DNA of 64,000 nucleotides from Candidatus Gallitreponema excrementavium (GTDB taxonomy: Bacteria; Spirochaetota; Spirochaetia; Treponematales; Treponemataceae): positions 49,429-113,428 of the forward strand of contig JADIMM010000117.1 in assembly GCA_017694795.1 (NCBI GenBank). Reading direction: 5' to 3'. The notes under the pieces were generated by a model. It made no database searches. It saw only the letters and a program-made list of their open reading frames with translations, and was not told where the DNA came from. Positions 1-9,139 of the stretch are shown one piece after another. Both the position numbers and the translations under genes were made by a program. The first letter of the stretch is position 1, and every line of letters starts with the position of its first letter.

Positions 1-87
1 ATGTTGAATTCAAAACCAACTTATCCTTTATGATTGAATCAGAACACCCCATAATAAAAAAAAGAGGAAAAAGGAAAAAAAATTTTT

Positions 88-525
88 TCATTCCGGTACA
101 TAATCCTTTGACGGCCCGGGATTTAATATTTTCTTATTTTTAAACCAATAAAAAACGCCGTCAAACATTGCCCTGTCAGAGTCAACAAAATCCAGGCTCA
201 AAATTTCTTCAGGAGTTTTCCAGTCAAACTGGCAGTGTTCATCATTAATTGAAAACCTTTTACTAATCAAACTCACAGAAAAAGCATCAACCTCGTACTG
301 CTCACCCCGGTGGGTAAAGGATGCGGAAGAAACAAACTCCCCTACATCAATCTCAATCCCGAATTCCTCAAAGAATTCCCTCTTTAAGGCCTCTTCAAAA
401 CTTTCCCCGGCATCAACCTTTCCCCCCGGGAATTCCCAACGGTTACCCATATCTCCGGTTTGGCTGCGTTTGGCAACAAAAATCCTGCCACCGTCAACGC
501 AGATTCCGGCAATTGAATATTTCAA
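88..525 (-). CDS. NUDIX hydrolase (MutT-like)
   Basis: NUDIX enzymes hydrolyse nucleoside diphosphates linked to another moiety; the MutT branch cleans up oxidised nucleotides. The complete NUDIX box is visible: a GG..V..GE start, then REFFEEFGI, giving the G-x5-E-x7-RE-x2-EE-x-G pattern. I chose the TTG start at 525 because AAGG lies upstream and the protein then begins KYSIAGIC, the usual first strand of the fold. The longer ATG-started frame (from 606) would add an unrelated hydrophobic stretch and overlap the upstream gene by 55 bases. The result is about 145 residues, normal for MutT-like proteins. It is the last gene of a minus-strand run that begins with the lipoprotein at 2807. Family is secure; the substrate cannot be read from sequence. 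Confidence 0.88.
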   Translation of the reverse strand: MKYSIAGICVDGGRIFVAKRSQTGDMGNRWEFPGGKVDAGESFEEALKREFFEEFGIEIDVGEFVSSASFTHRGEQYEVDAFSVSLISKRFSINDEHCQFDWKTPEEILSLDFVDSDRAMFDGVFYWFKNKKILNPGPSKDYVPE

Positions 526-551
526 AAAAAACCTGCCTTGTATTCTTTTTA

Positions 552-959
552 TTAAATAAATAAAACTGCTGGAAAAATAAAATGTAATCCTGCTGCAATC
601 ATGCATACAAGGCCCAAATACTTTTTTCCCTCAAGAATAATCTTTTGTAAAAATTTCGGCGAGGTAAGCCCCTTTTCCGACTTGGAAGAGTAGTAATAAT
701 ACAGCAATGCAAAGCCGCCAAGGAGGCCACAAACAGCGGGAATCAAATCCCCTACCACCGGGACATCCCCGGGAACAACTGTCAATAGTTTGAAAAAACC
801 GGTAACAAATGTGACAACTCCCATTACCAGGGAAAATTTTTCGTTTTTTAACACCTGATAAAAGGCACCGGCCCTGGAATCATCATTTTCGTCGGTAAAA
901 AAAAGTATGCAACCGGTGACTGCATTTGTCAAAATCGATAAAAAATAAAACTGCAGCAT
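552..959 (-). CDS. Small polytopic membrane protein of unknown function
   Basis: I do not recognise a family. The 135-residue product has about four hydrophobic segments: the extreme N-terminus, one around a PGDVPVVGD turn in the middle, a glycine-rich one followed by YYYY, and one at the C-terminus. There is no signal-peptide cleavage site, so it is predicted to stay in the inner membrane. The start at 959 has GGAG six bases upstream; the in-frame ATG at 980 has no such site and adds a poor, charged start. It sits 48 bases after the gene ending at 1008 and 26 bases before the NUDIX start, which suggests one operon. Nothing in the sequence indicates a substrate. Confidence 0.7.
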   Translation of the reverse strand: MLQFYFLSILTNAVTGCILFFTDENDDSRAGAFYQVLKNEKFSLVMGVVTFVTGFFKLLTVVPGDVPVVGDLIPAVCGLLGGFALLYYYYSSKSEKGLTSPKFLQKIILEGKKYLGLVCMIAAGLHFIFPAVLFI

Positions 960-1007
960 AAAAAATCTCCATTTACACATAAAGAATAAACCAAAAAAAA
1001 TGCTAGG

Positions 1008-1562
1008 TCAATCAGGATTTTTTATAATAGCAGTTTTAATTTTATACATTTTTCCTCCCATAAAAAATACAATTACCAACTTTTCAGGGATAACTCCAAG
1101 CTCTCCGGTCCTATGTTTAAATTCAAAGGCCTGATCTGGATATACAAACCGCTCAAAATCTTCAGAAAACAAAATTTCACCTGAAGCTGATAAATAGTTT
1201 ACTGTAAACAAAAGCTCTTCGTCCTTAACATCCGGGTTTTCACATTCTAAATCAACTGAGAGATAAACCCGGTTTCCGAACTCAAAACATGACACTTTTC
1301 CCTTATAGCCCCCCATTTCAAAAGTACCTGGTGATTTTGAAAATACAGAAAGAAACAAACCGGAAGCACATAAAATCAATATGGCAAAAAAAAGAAACCG
1401 GGAAGACTTGGTAGCCACAAGAACTTTCAAAAGCCCCTTTTTCCCGGCTGATTCACCGGAATATAACTGTCTGACATTTTCAGGAGCCTTTTCAAGTCTT
1501 TTTTCCCGGGAATAATAAAATCCGTAGTTCTCTTTATTGGTTTTACTGCTATCTTCTGTCAA
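1008..1562 (-). CDS. Hypothetical single-pass membrane protein
   Basis: A 184-residue protein with a charged cytoplasmic N-terminus (about 50 residues, rich in K, E and S), one membrane helix at roughly residues 54-72, and an extracytoplasmic C-terminal domain of about 110 residues that looks beta-rich. No catalytic motif or cysteine pattern stands out. It starts nine bases after the end of the propeller-like lipoprotein gene, so the two are probably co-transcribed and may act together at the periplasmic face of the membrane. The anchored-domain layout would suit an accessory or assembly factor, but that is only a guess from topology. Confidence 0.65.
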   Translation of the reverse strand: MTEDSSKTNKENYGFYYSREKRLEKAPENVRQLYSGESAGKKGLLKVLVATKSSRFLFFAILILCASGLFLSVFSKSPGTFEMGGYKGKVSCFEFGNRVYLSVDLECENPDVKDEELLFTVNYLSASGEILFSEDFERFVYPDQAFEFKHRTGELGVIPEKLVIVFFMGGKMYKIKTAIIKNPD

Positions 1563-1571
1563 AACAACCTC

Positions 1572-2807
1572 TTACTTCATAAGGGTGTCAGTACGCCACC
1601 AGGCAACCTTTGTCTGATATGAAGAAGAAAGAAGGGCACAAATTATACCATCATCAGACAAGAATACATTCTGGAAAACATTTTCATCATCATCAACCGA
1701 TAATGCAGATCTAAAACTTCTTCCACTGCCTGTTTCGTATAAAAGAACCCCGTATCCTTCATCTATGGGAGTAATAAAATAAAGTATTCCGGTATCAGAA
1801 ATTCCTAAAAACTCATAAGGTCTTTGCATCTGGGAATTATTAAGACCTTCCTCAATATAAGCCGGTATACGGTATTGTTCTGTAAATTTTGCTTCTTTAA
1901 TCGAAAATTCAAATATAAAGGAACCGGAAAAAGCGAGGCCCAAATTTACATTGGTATCCGGGTCATTCTTGGACTCAAAATAGTCCACCTTAACAAACAA
2001 AACCTCTCTGTTGACATCAGGAATCACAGACTCCAAAATCATGGAAATCTGTTTATCAGTACCATTGTATGGGTTGGGAAGATTCTTCTCATATACGGGT
2101 ATCTTGTATAAAAGCGTACCGTTTTTGTCGAACCAAAAAACAACTACTCCCTGTGATATCTGTCCCACAACAATAATATCCTTTGAGCTGTTTGTATGGA
2201 TGCTTTTAATCATAGGAAACGGGGTTCCACCCTGCCCTTCCTGTCCCAGGTAATCGATAAACTCCCCCTGTGGACTGAACCTGAGAACTACATCGTTAAG
2301 AAGGATGCGGTAATCAGGATCAAGAACCTGCCTGTCCTGGGGAACCCGGTCAACAATAAAAAATTCCTTATCAGAATTTACCGCCATCATTTCAGGCAGA
2401 TTAAAACTATAAGGAACAGCTTTTCTTGTTGTAAGACTTACTTCTTCACTACCGGCATCCGGGGAAGAATTATTATCCTCGCCCAAAAAAACCGGTGCAG
2501 GATTGGTATCCGGGTTATAATAAATTCCAAGTAAATCCCCGTAGGAATTAAACTGCATGACTTTTTTAGAAACACTGCTTAAAATATAAAAAAAACCGTC
2601 CTGCATATACAGGGTTGCAGGTTTTACCTCTCCAAGGTACTCCATATTATCAAAAATCAATTGGTCTTCAAACTTACCGTAGGAAATTGTAAAAAGATCT
2701 TCCCGGGGAACATACTGAACAAGCGTCTCCCGGTGGCAGCCTGTTGCCGCAATCAGAATCATAACAGCCAGAAAAGAAAACTTATAAACAAAAGTATTTT
2801 TTTTCAT
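1572..2807 (-). CDS. Propeller-like lipoprotein, spirochaete family
   Basis: A 411-residue predicted lipoprotein: a basic N-terminus, a hydrophobic core, and a lipobox ending AATGC that places the lipidated cysteine near residue 24. The mature part contains several repeats with aromatic and aspartate/glycine-rich blades (for example FNSYGDLLG and FSPQGEFIDYLG) typical of NHL or six-bladed beta-propeller proteins. It resembles the lipoproteins annotated as LIC_12708 family in spirochaetes, but that name is from memory and tentative. It is the first gene of the run ending at 88. Its ATG lies seven bases beyond a convincing -10 and has no Shine-Dalgarno, so the message may be leaderless (see the promoter entry). 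Confidence 0.72.
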   Translation of the reverse strand: MKKNTFVYKFSFLAVMILIAATGCHRETLVQYVPREDLFTISYGKFEDQLIFDNMEYLGEVKPATLYMQDGFFYILSSVSKKVMQFNSYGDLLGIYYNPDTNPAPVFLGEDNNSSPDAGSEEVSLTTRKAVPYSFNLPEMMAVNSDKEFFIVDRVPQDRQVLDPDYRILLNDVVLRFSPQGEFIDYLGQEGQGGTPFPMIKSIHTNSSKDIIVVGQISQGVVVFWFDKNGTLLYKIPVYEKNLPNPYNGTDKQISMILESVIPDVNREVLFVKVDYFESKNDPDTNVNLGLAFSGSFIFEFSIKEAKFTEQYRIPAYIEEGLNNSQMQRPYEFLGISDTGILYFITPIDEGYGVLLYETGSGRSFRSALSVDDDENVFQNVFLSDDGIICALLSSSYQTKVAWWRTDTLMK

Positions 2808-2813
2808 AAAAAC

Positions 2814-2842
2814 AGAATAAGGGTGTTCAAAACTAATGTCAA
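2814..2842 (-). promoter_or_regulatory. Promoter of the lipoprotein operon
   Basis: Read on the minus strand: TTGACA (2842-2837), a 17-base spacer, then TATTCT (2819-2814). The expected transcription start falls on the A of the ATG at 2807. No Shine-Dalgarno exists between. Its -35 box shares an inverted repeat (GTCAAG/CTTGAC, 2839-2854) with the divergent secA promoter. Confidence 0.5.
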
Positions 2843-2849
2843 GGTTTGC

Positions 2850-2878
2850 TTGACCTTAATACTTTTTAAAAGTAAAGT
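2850..2878 (+). promoter_or_regulatory. Promoter of secA
   Basis: TTGACC (2850-2855), a 17-base spacer, then TAAAGT (2873-2878). The expected start of transcription is about 2885, the first base of the secA ATG, which also has no Shine-Dalgarno. The geometry mirrors the divergent promoter base for base. Confidence 0.5.
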
Positions 2879-2884
2879 ATATTT

Positions 2885-5629
2885 ATGATTATCAACAGCT
2901 TAATGAAGTTATTTTTCGGATCTCAACATGAAAGAGATATAAAAGCCTTACTTCCATTGCTCCATGCGGTAAACGAAAAAGAAGCATGGGCACTTTCGCT
3001 TAAGCCGGAAGAATATCCGGAAGTTACCAAGTCTTTCAAAGAAAGGCTCTCCCGGGGAGAAACATTGGATGATATTCTTCCTGAAGCCTTTGCCCTTGCA
3101 AGGGAAGCTGCAAGAAGAATGTTGGGCGAACGTCCCTATGATGTCCAGATTCTGGGAGCCCTGGTACTGCATTCAGGGCGGATTGTAGAAATGAAGACCG
3201 GGGAAGGTAAAACCCTTACCTGTGTTCCTGCTGTTTACCTGAACAGCCTTACGGGAAAAGGCGTCCACATTGTAACCGTAAACGATTACCTGGCAGAACG
3301 GGACAGTGAATGGATGCGTCCTGTGTATTCCAGTCTGGGTTTAACAGTGGGTACTATACTGTCAAATATGGATAATGAAGGCAGAAAAGCTGCCTATAAC
3401 TGCGACATAACCTATGGCACAAATAATGAGTTCGGGTTTGATTACCTTAGGGATAATATGAAGCAGAATATTAATGACCGCTGTCAGAGAGGTTTTTCAT
3501 TTGCTGTAGTAGATGAAATTGACTCTATTTTAATTGACGAAGCAAGAACCCCCCTCATCATTTCCGGTGCTGCAGAAGATGATACAAAGAAGTTCCAGGA
3601 TGTAAACCGCCTTGTTGGACGCCTCAGGGAGGCTGACAAAAATCCCCAAACCGGTGACTATCCCGACGAAGGCAAAGGTGAAGAAATCCATGGTGACTAC
3701 AAAATAGACGAAAAAAGCAAGAGGATTTCTTTTACCAGCGAAGGAATGAACCACATAGAAGAAATCCTGAAGCAGCAGGGGCTGATAGACGGCAGTCTTT
3801 ACGAAGAGACAAATTTTGAATACATACACTATTTTACCCAGGCTGTAAAAGCCCATGTTTTGTACAAAATCGATGTAGACTATGTAGTTCAGGACGGGCA
3901 GGTACAAATCGTAGATGAATTTACAGGACGAATTCTTGAAGGGAGACGCTATTCAGACGGACTGCACCAAGCCATTGAAGCAAAAGAAGGAATCAAAGTA
4001 GCCCAAAGAAACAGGACAATGGCAACCATAACATTCCAGAATCTTTTCAGAATGTATGACAAATTGTCCGGAATGACGGCAACCGCCGATACAGAAGCTG
4101 TGGAATTCAACAAAATCTATAACATGGATGTGGTAGTTGTCCCCACAAATAAACCTGTGGCAAGAATAGACTATGACGATGAGGTTTATCTTAATGATGA
4201 GGACAAATTAAATGCAATCTGCAAGGAAATTGAAAAAGCCCATAAAAAAGGACAGCCTGTCCTTGTTGGAACCGTATCAATCGAAAAATCTGAAATAGTT
4301 TCCCGTGCCCTGACCAAAAGAGGAATCCCCCATGAAGTTTTAAATGCCAAAAACCACGCAAGGGAAGCACTTATAATTGCCGAAGCCGGGGCCAAAGGGG
4401 CCGTTACCATAGCCACCAATATGGCAGGCCGTGGTACCGACATAAAACTTGGGGGGAACCCGGAATTCAGGGCCAGAAAGCGGGCCGGAACAGAAGCAAC
4501 CCAGGAAGAATTCAACAAAGCGTATGAAATTGAGTATAAGAAATGGCTGGAGGATTACAAGGAAGTCAAGGCCCTGGGAGGTCTTTATGTTATCGGTACA
4601 GAACGCCATGAAAGCAGGAGAATTGACAACCAGTTAAGGGGACGTTCAGGGCGCCAGGGGGACCCGGGTATGTCAAAGTTCTTTATATCCATGGACGACG
4701 ATTTGATGAGACTTTTCGGTGGTTCAAACATGAAGAACCTTATGACAAGAATGGGAATGCCAAAAGGTGAACCGATTTACCACCCGATTTTAAACCGGAG
4801 TATAGAAAAGGCCCAAAAAAAAGTAGAAGAACGGAACTTTGAAATAAGAAAGCATCTTTTGGAATATGACGATGTCTTGAACGAACAAAGGAACTTTATC
4901 TATGAGCAAAGGGATTCAATCCTAAAAGATGAAAATCTTGTAGGCAGGATTACAAACTCTGCAAAAGAGTGCATAGAAGATGAACTTGAGATCTATCTGA
5001 AGAAATCCCATAAAGATTATGAATCAGGATTTAAGGAATTTTCTACCTTTGTAAAGGATAAATTCGGCTATGTATTTCCGACAGACTTAACCGAATCCCA
5101 GCAAAAAGATTCAGAATATCTGCTCAACCTTATAATGACAGGTTTAAACCAGGATATGAGCGAAAAGGAAAATCTCGTAGGCAAGGAAAACCTGAATGCT
5201 TTTATCAGGGACCAGTATCTCTACGCTATCGACCGCCGCTGGCTGGATCACCTGGATGCATTGGAATCCCTCCGTGAAGCTGTTTACCTGAGAACCTACG
5301 GTCAAAAGAATCCTCTTACCGAGTACAAAATTGAAGGTTTTGAGATATTTTACAATATGGTTGACTCTATAAGGATTGACACAGCCTCCAGGATGTTCCT
5401 AATAAAAATCAAGTATGGAAAGGATGAAAGACCCCAGCGGAGGGTGGCTTCTGGAAATGCCAATCATGCAGCTGTTTCATCTTTCTCAGGGCAGGGACAA
5501 AGGTCACCTATGAGTTCCCATACTCAGGGAGATAAGGTCACTGTAGTAAGAACCGGTCCGAAAATCGGGAGAAATGATCCCTGCCCCTGCGGCTCAGGAA
5601 AAAAGTATAAACAGTGTTGCGGCCGATAG
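2885..5629 (+). CDS. secA: Preprotein translocase ATPase SecA
   Basis: SecA drives secretory proteins through SecYEG at the inner membrane. All hallmarks are present over 914 residues: the N-terminal SecY-binding start with FFGS, Walker A MKTGEGKT at residues 103-110, a DEID Walker B followed by [15 protein letters not shown], the [12 protein letters not shown] motif and the [10 protein letters not shown] arginine-finger region of the second nucleotide-binding fold, and a C-terminal zinc-binding [13 protein letters not shown] tail that binds SecB or ribosomes in other bacteria. Length is within the family range. No ribosome-binding site precedes the ATG, and the promoter points to a leaderless message. 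The 3' end is only ten bases from the GTG of the acetyltransferase gene. Confidence 0.98.
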   Translation: MIINSLMKLFFGSQHERDIKALLPLLHAVNEKEAWALSLKPEEYPEVTKSFKERLSRGETLDDILPEAFALAREAARRMLGERPYDVQILGALVLHSGRIVEMKTGEGKTLTCVPAVYLNSLTGKGVHIVTVNDYLAERDSEWMRPVYSSLGLTVGTILSNMDNEGRKAAYNCDITYGTNNEFGFDYLRDNMKQNINDRCQRGFSFAVVDEIDSILIDEARTPLIISGAAEDDTKKFQDVNRLVGRLREADKNPQTGDYPDEGKGEEIHGDYKIDEKSKRISFTSEGMNHIEEILKQQGLIDGSLYEETNFEYIHYFTQAVKAHVLYKIDVDYVVQDGQVQIVDEFTGRILEGRRYSDGLHQAIEAKEGIKVAQRNRTMATITFQNLFRMYDKLSGMTATADTEAVEFNKIYNMDVVVVPTNKPVARIDYDDEVYLNDEDKLNAICKEIEKAHKKGQPVLVGTVSIEKSEIVSRALTKRGIPHEVLNAKNHAREALIIAEAGAKGAVTIATNMAGRGTDIKLGGNPEFRARKRAGTEATQEEFNKAYEIEYKKWLEDYKEVKALGGLYVIGTERHESRRIDNQLRGRSGRQGDPGMSKFFISMDDDLMRLFGGSNMKNLMTRMGMPKGEPIYHPILNRSIEKAQKKVEERNFEIRKHLLEYDDVLNEQRNFIYEQRDSILKDENLVGRITNSAKECIEDELEIYLKKSHKDYESGFKEFSTFVKDKFGYVFPTDLTESQQKDSEYLLNLIMTGLNQDMSEKENLVGKENLNAFIRDQYLYAIDRRWLDHLDALESLREAVYLRTYGQKNPLTEYKIEGFEIFYNMVDSIRIDTASRMFLIKIKYGKDERPQRRVASGNANHAAVSSFSGQGQRSPMSSHTQGDKVTVVRTGPKIGRNDPCPCGSGKKYKQCCGR

Positions 5630-5639
5630 GAGTGTTCCG

Positions 5640-6428
5640 GTGGAACGTAGGATTGTAATAAAGGAAGATATACTCAATGCCTTAAAGAAAGCAGGTGTTC
5701 GGGCAGGACAGGTGATAATGGTTCATACATCTTTAAAAAGTCTGGGTTTTGTGTGTGGTGGGGCACAAACTGTAATTGAAGCCATTCTTGAATGCGTTGG
5801 AGATGATGGAACCATTATGATGCCTACCCAATCCTGGAAAAATCTTGACCCTTCAACTGGAGTCCACTGGGAAGAACCGGAAGAATGGTGGGATATAATC
5901 AGAGAAAACTGGCCTGCCTATGATAAAGATATTACTCCCACAAACACAATGGGAGCTGTATCAGAAATGTTCAGAAAGTGGCCCGGCACATTCAGAAGTG
6001 ACCACCCTGCCCGTTCTGTTGCGGCAAAAGGAAAATATGCAGAATTTCTTACTTCCGGACATGATTTATCTGATATATTCGGGGAAAATTCTCCCATAGG
6101 AAAGTTATACACTCTTGACGGTTATGTACTTCTTTTAGGCGTTGGATACGATAAAAATACCTCCCTTCATCTTGCAGATGTAAGGGCTGAATACCCGGGG
6201 AAACACAATTCCACGGAGCATAGTGCAGTCATAGAAAACGGTAAACGGGTGTGGAAGGAATATTCTACACTTTATGTTGACGGGGAAGATTTTATACAAA
6301 TTGGGGAAGATTTTGAAAAAGAATTCCCTGTAAAACAAACCTCACTTGGCAACGGAACTGTAAAATTCATGAAACAGAGAGAACTCGTCGACTTTGCCGT
6401 CAAATGGATTGAAAAAAACAGAAAATAA
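5640..6428 (+). CDS. AAC(3)-family N-acetyltransferase
   Basis: The AAC(3) family transfers acetyl from acetyl-CoA to the 3-amino group of aminoglycosides; many chromosomal members (YokD-like) have no proven role in resistance. Supporting features are HTSLKSLGFVCGGAQTVIEAI near the N-terminus, MMPTQSW, SDHPARSVAAKG in the middle and LGVGYDKNTSLHLAD, which carry the conserved CoA and active-site surroundings. I chose the GTG at 5640 because TAGGAG lies seven bases upstream. The open frame extends back to 5574 inside secA but gains only a proline/alanine stretch that does not fit the family. The product has 262 residues, the usual length. It is followed by a strong terminator and is probably co-transcribed with secA. 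Family is sure; resistance is not. Confidence 0.9.
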   Translation: MERRIVIKEDILNALKKAGVRAGQVIMVHTSLKSLGFVCGGAQTVIEAILECVGDDGTIMMPTQSWKNLDPSTGVHWEEPEEWWDIIRENWPAYDKDITPTNTMGAVSEMFRKWPGTFRSDHPARSVAAKGKYAEFLTSGHDLSDIFGENSPIGKLYTLDGYVLLLGVGYDKNTSLHLADVRAEYPGKHNSTEHSAVIENGKRVWKEYSTLYVDGEDFIQIGEDFEKEFPVKQTSLGNGTVKFMKQRELVDFAVKWIEKNRK

Positions 6429-6477
6429 TAGACCATAAAAATTCATAACAGAGATATGACTTCAAAAGTAATGAAGT

Positions 6478-6495
6478 CCCCATTGTACAATGGGG
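6478..6495. repeat. 18-base perfect palindrome
   Basis: The arms CCCCATTGT and ACAATGGGG are perfect and directly joined. The palindrome abuts and shares one base with the terminator stem that starts at 6495. It may extend the terminator structure or be a protein-binding site. Confidence 0.6.
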
Positions 6496-6525
6496 TAAGG
6501 GTTTGACAAAACCCTTACTTTTTTT
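6495..6525 (+). terminator. Rho-independent terminator after the AAC(3) gene
   Basis: A perfect ten-base-pair stem, GTAAGGGTTT (6495-6504) with AAACCCTTAC (6509-6518), closes a four-base GACA loop and runs straight into seven T residues. It lies 66 bases after the acetyltransferase stop and ends the secA unit. Confidence 0.92.
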
Positions 6526-6569
6526 GCCGGGAAGCGGGAAAAAGATTTTACAATGTGAGGAGTAGGATT

Positions 6570-6923
6570 ATGAAAAAATCAGCTTTAATTTTTTTGTTTT
6601 TTTTTATGATGTCAGGATTTTTGTTTGCCCAAAAATACAGATATGTAGCTGTCATGGCAAATTCCAGCACCAATGCCTGCATTTCTGTTATGGATTATCC
6701 TGAAAAAGTAGCGGAAGAAAAACTAAATGAGCTTTTTTTTGCCGCAAACACTAGCGAAGAAAAATTTATTGCAGAAAGCGGTGTGCAAAATATTAAATAC
6801 TTTTATGATCTTGGTTATTTAACACTTTTATATATAGACTTTACAAAAGATAAAGAAAACCCTGAATATAACTACATAAATAACTGGCAGGAGCTGATAG
6901 AATATATCAGGGGAAAACGGTAA
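6570..6923 (+). CDS. Small secreted protein of unknown function
   Basis: A 117-residue product that begins MKK and continues with a phenylalanine-rich hydrophobic core ending in FLFAQ, a convincing Sec signal peptide with predicted cleavage after the alanine. The mature part is about 95 residues and shows no motif I recognise. The ATG at 6570 has GGAG eight bases upstream; an in-frame ATG at 6555 would only add a short charged extension before the signal peptide. It stands alone between the terminator at 6525 and the convergent minus-strand operon. A small periplasmic or outer-membrane-associated role is plausible, nothing more. Confidence 0.7.
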   Translation: MKKSALIFLFFFMMSGFLFAQKYRYVAVMANSSTNACISVMDYPEKVAEEKLNELFFAANTSEEKFIAESGVQNIKYFYDLGYLTLLYIDFTKDKENPEYNYINNWQELIEYIRGKR

Positions 6924-7011
6924 ATAAGATAAGGGCTTCCCGGCAAAATCAGATTATCGGTACTTGTTAATTTTATACTAAAAACTGCCTGCAAATCAGG
7001 CGTCAGAAATG

Positions 7012-7053
7012 GAAAAAGAAAAACCGGCTGTCAGTTTTTAAAACAGCAGCCGG
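7012..7053 (-). terminator. Terminator of the RlpA-SPOR operon
   Basis: On the minus strand, the stem CCGGCTG/CAGCCGG (7053-7047 with 7030-7024) contains a second inner pairing of GTTTT with AAAAC and is followed by TTTTTCTTTTT. It lies 17 bases beyond the stop codon at 7070. Confidence 0.85.
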
Positions 7054-7069
7054 CATTAAAAATGAAAAC

Positions 7070-8419
7070 CTAATTTCTTGATACAAAGGCGTCCTTAAAT
7101 CCAAAGGATTTAAACCTTTCCAAAACAGCCCCGTATTCATCCCTGTTTACAGGTCCAATCAAAACCCTCACAAGATTTTTACCATTGTTCTGTAATTCAA
7201 CCAGCTTGATTGGATAATCTTCACCGTATTTTCCACAAACCTCATCCAAGGTCTTGGAATCCTGGAGGGCTGCAATCTGAATATATATTCCTTTTTCCAA
7301 TGTATCCGGTGTTTCGGAAACATATTCATCAATATTTCCTTTTACAGTGCTTTCATCCGCAATAACCGGAGTTTCAGGAATTATTATATCTTCTTCTTTT
7401 GCTATAAAGTCAGAATCAATATCTGTTTCTGCTACTACTTCGGAATCGGGTAAAACCGGTTGATTTTCCCGGTTGATTTCAATCTGTGAATCATCAAAAC
7501 TCACTACCAGCTCCGGTTCATCAGAAATTATTACATCATCAGCAACCTTTTCTGCATCAGGCAATTCGCTTGTTACAGGTGTTTCCGGTACAAGGCTGTC
7601 ATCTGAAAGCACAATTATTTCATCCTCGTCCTCTGTTTCTATTTCCTCCGGTGGTATCAATACTACCTCGACGGATTCAGTTTTTTCATCCCGGATTTCC
7701 GTAGAACCTTTTGCAGCTTCTATTTCTGTTTCCCCGGATTCTTCTGTAGAGCTTTCATCACTGCCGGTACTTTCTGCAACAGCGTCATCAATCACAGTTT
7801 CCTCTGCCACAGAATCCATTTCCATAGCTTTTTTGTTTTCAATAGCTTCTTCTGAGGCTGTAATAACTTCTTCCGGTACTATATTTTCTTCAGGGCCCAC
7901 ACCTTGAGTACCTTCCCCGGAATCCTCTTGGGCAACCATTTCATCAGTAAAAACCTGTTCAGGAACATACCCAAGCCATTCCTCATCCTCAGAAACTTCT
8001 GCCTCCCCGTATCTTGCCTTATCAAAGGCGATTGCTGCCTGGGGGTTAACATCAGGATCATTATTCTGAAAGCTGTTGTCAAAAACAAGGTTCTCGGCAG
8101 AAGTAAAGGGAATCCGTACCCTAACACGGGATACAGAACCGCTTCTTAAAGAAAGGTTTTTTGCCGCCTCAGGTGAAACTGCAGCAAGAACACCGGAGGT
8201 ACCTAAGGGGCCTGTTACCTCAGCCTGTATTGTAATTCCGTTCTCTAAATTAGTGATTTCAACAACAGTATGCTTTGGAAATGCATTACTTAAAATATAA
8301 TTGCCTTGCGTAGGAAAATCAGAATTTGAGGCTATTCCGGCAGCCCCTTCCCATACAGAGGCACCATGAATAAAACTCAAAATAAAAATAGAAATTATTA
8401 ATGCAATTGTTTTCTTCAT
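7070..8419 (-). CDS. RlpA-like double-psi barrel protein with C-terminal SPOR domain
   Basis: This 449-residue envelope protein has three parts: a signal peptide (about residues 1-20), an N-terminal domain of about 95 residues resembling the RlpA double-psi beta-barrel (EGAAGIASNSDF and VVEITNLENG, then VTGPLG), and a long linker of about 260 residues extremely rich in E, S, D, V and T. The C-terminal 70 residues form a SPOR domain (YIQIAALQDSKTL, then VRVLIGPVNRDE). SPOR domains bind peptidoglycan stripped of stem peptides at division septa, and RlpA proteins can cleave such glycan. Whether the barrel here keeps catalytic residues is unclear. It follows the secreted protein at 8421-8936 after one base, so the two form an operon. 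Confidence 0.8.
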   Translation of the reverse strand: MKKTIALIISIFILSFIHGASVWEGAAGIASNSDFPTQGNYILSNAFPKHTVVEITNLENGITIQAEVTGPLGTSGVLAAVSPEAAKNLSLRSGSVSRVRVRIPFTSAENLVFDNSFQNNDPDVNPQAAIAFDKARYGEAEVSEDEEWLGYVPEQVFTDEMVAQEDSGEGTQGVGPEENIVPEEVITASEEAIENKKAMEMDSVAEETVIDDAVAESTGSDESSTEESGETEIEAAKGSTEIRDEKTESVEVVLIPPEEIETEDEDEIIVLSDDSLVPETPVTSELPDAEKVADDVIISDEPELVVSFDDSQIEINRENQPVLPDSEVVAETDIDSDFIAKEEDIIIPETPVIADESTVKGNIDEYVSETPDTLEKGIYIQIAALQDSKTLDEVCGKYGEDYPIKLVELQNNGKNLVRVLIGPVNRDEYGAVLERFKSFGFKDAFVSRN

Positions 8420-8420
8420 A

Positions 8421-8936
8421 TTAATACCCCTTATCCTTCAAAATAACTTTGTAGGCCTCTCTGGCGATGTATTCCGCCATCAAGGTTCCTGCCTTTGAAG
8501 GATCATCGAGCTTTTTTGTAAATTTTTTACCTTCAACTGACTTTGAAGACAATGTTTCCTGATTTTTTACCGAAATGACTTTGTAGGAAATTTTCTTGAT
8601 TTTTGCATAAGTTTTTCCTTCCGGTATCCTTTCAGGGACAGAATCATAATCCACATAAAGAACAAGAACATAATCTTCCTGTCCCTCTATTCCCTTTTCT
8701 ATAAAATATTTATCATCCTTAAAGTATTTTTTATCGTAAAGCACTCCACTGTTTGTAACAATCTCATCCAAATCATAAAAAGCAGTCAATATTACAGATT
8801 CTATGTCCCGCGTAGTTTCTTTTGAAATTTCAGGGGAGTCTGACGGCTGAACAACAGACAAACATATAGTTGAACTCCAACCGAATGTGCAAATTACTAA
8901 AAACAAAACCATAAACAACTTCTTTATGTTTTTCAT
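8421..8936 (-). CDS. Secreted protein of unknown function
   Basis: The 171-residue product begins MKNIKK, followed by a hydrophobic core ending near SSTICLS, a likely Sec signal peptide of about 26 residues. The mature part contains several short beta-strand-like segments (YVLVLYVDYD, then YAKIKKISYKVISV) and an alanine-rich C-terminal helix with LMAEYIAREAYKVIL. I do not recognise the family. A good ribosome-binding site, GGAGGG, precedes the ATG. The gene is immediately upstream of the RlpA/SPOR gene with a single base between, so a role with that cell-wall protein is a reasonable inference. Confidence 0.72.
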   Translation of the reverse strand: MKNIKKLFMVLFLVICTFGWSSTICLSVVQPSDSPEISKETTRDIESVILTAFYDLDEIVTNSGVLYDKKYFKDDKYFIEKGIEGQEDYVLVLYVDYDSVPERIPEGKTYAKIKKISYKVISVKNQETLSSKSVEGKKFTKKLDDPSKAGTLMAEYIAREAYKVILKDKGY

Positions 8937-9139
8937 AATACCCTCCAGGTTTTATCCCTTTATATATCGGAAAATATTTTTTTAATTTTAGCATAAAAAT
9001 ATTTCGTGATGTTTATCCGGAACAAAGTCCGCTAAGTCCATATTCAGGGAATTTCCACAAGCCTTATACATATAAATTTTCCTCAAGTCGGTAAGAATTG
9101 TTTATTGCAGTTTTAAAGCTACTATGATACCCTGAGAGT

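Noticed and set aside
1..33. Frame entering from the left edge and ending at TGA 31-33
   Set aside because: Only ten codons are visible; it could be the end of a gene, but nothing supports this. The rest of 1-87 shows an A-rich stretch and no feature.
7473..7907. Open frame of 144 codons on the plus strand, serine-rich
   Set aside because: It is the antisense shadow of the E/S/V-rich linker of the RlpA-SPOR gene; no ribosome-binding site or family.
9098..9128. Possible promoter TTGTTT with TATGAT before the NusG-paralogue gene
   Set aside because: The spacer is 19 bases and the start would fall about five bases before the ATG, leaving no leader; not convincing. 8937-9139 must hold divergent promoters but I could not place them.
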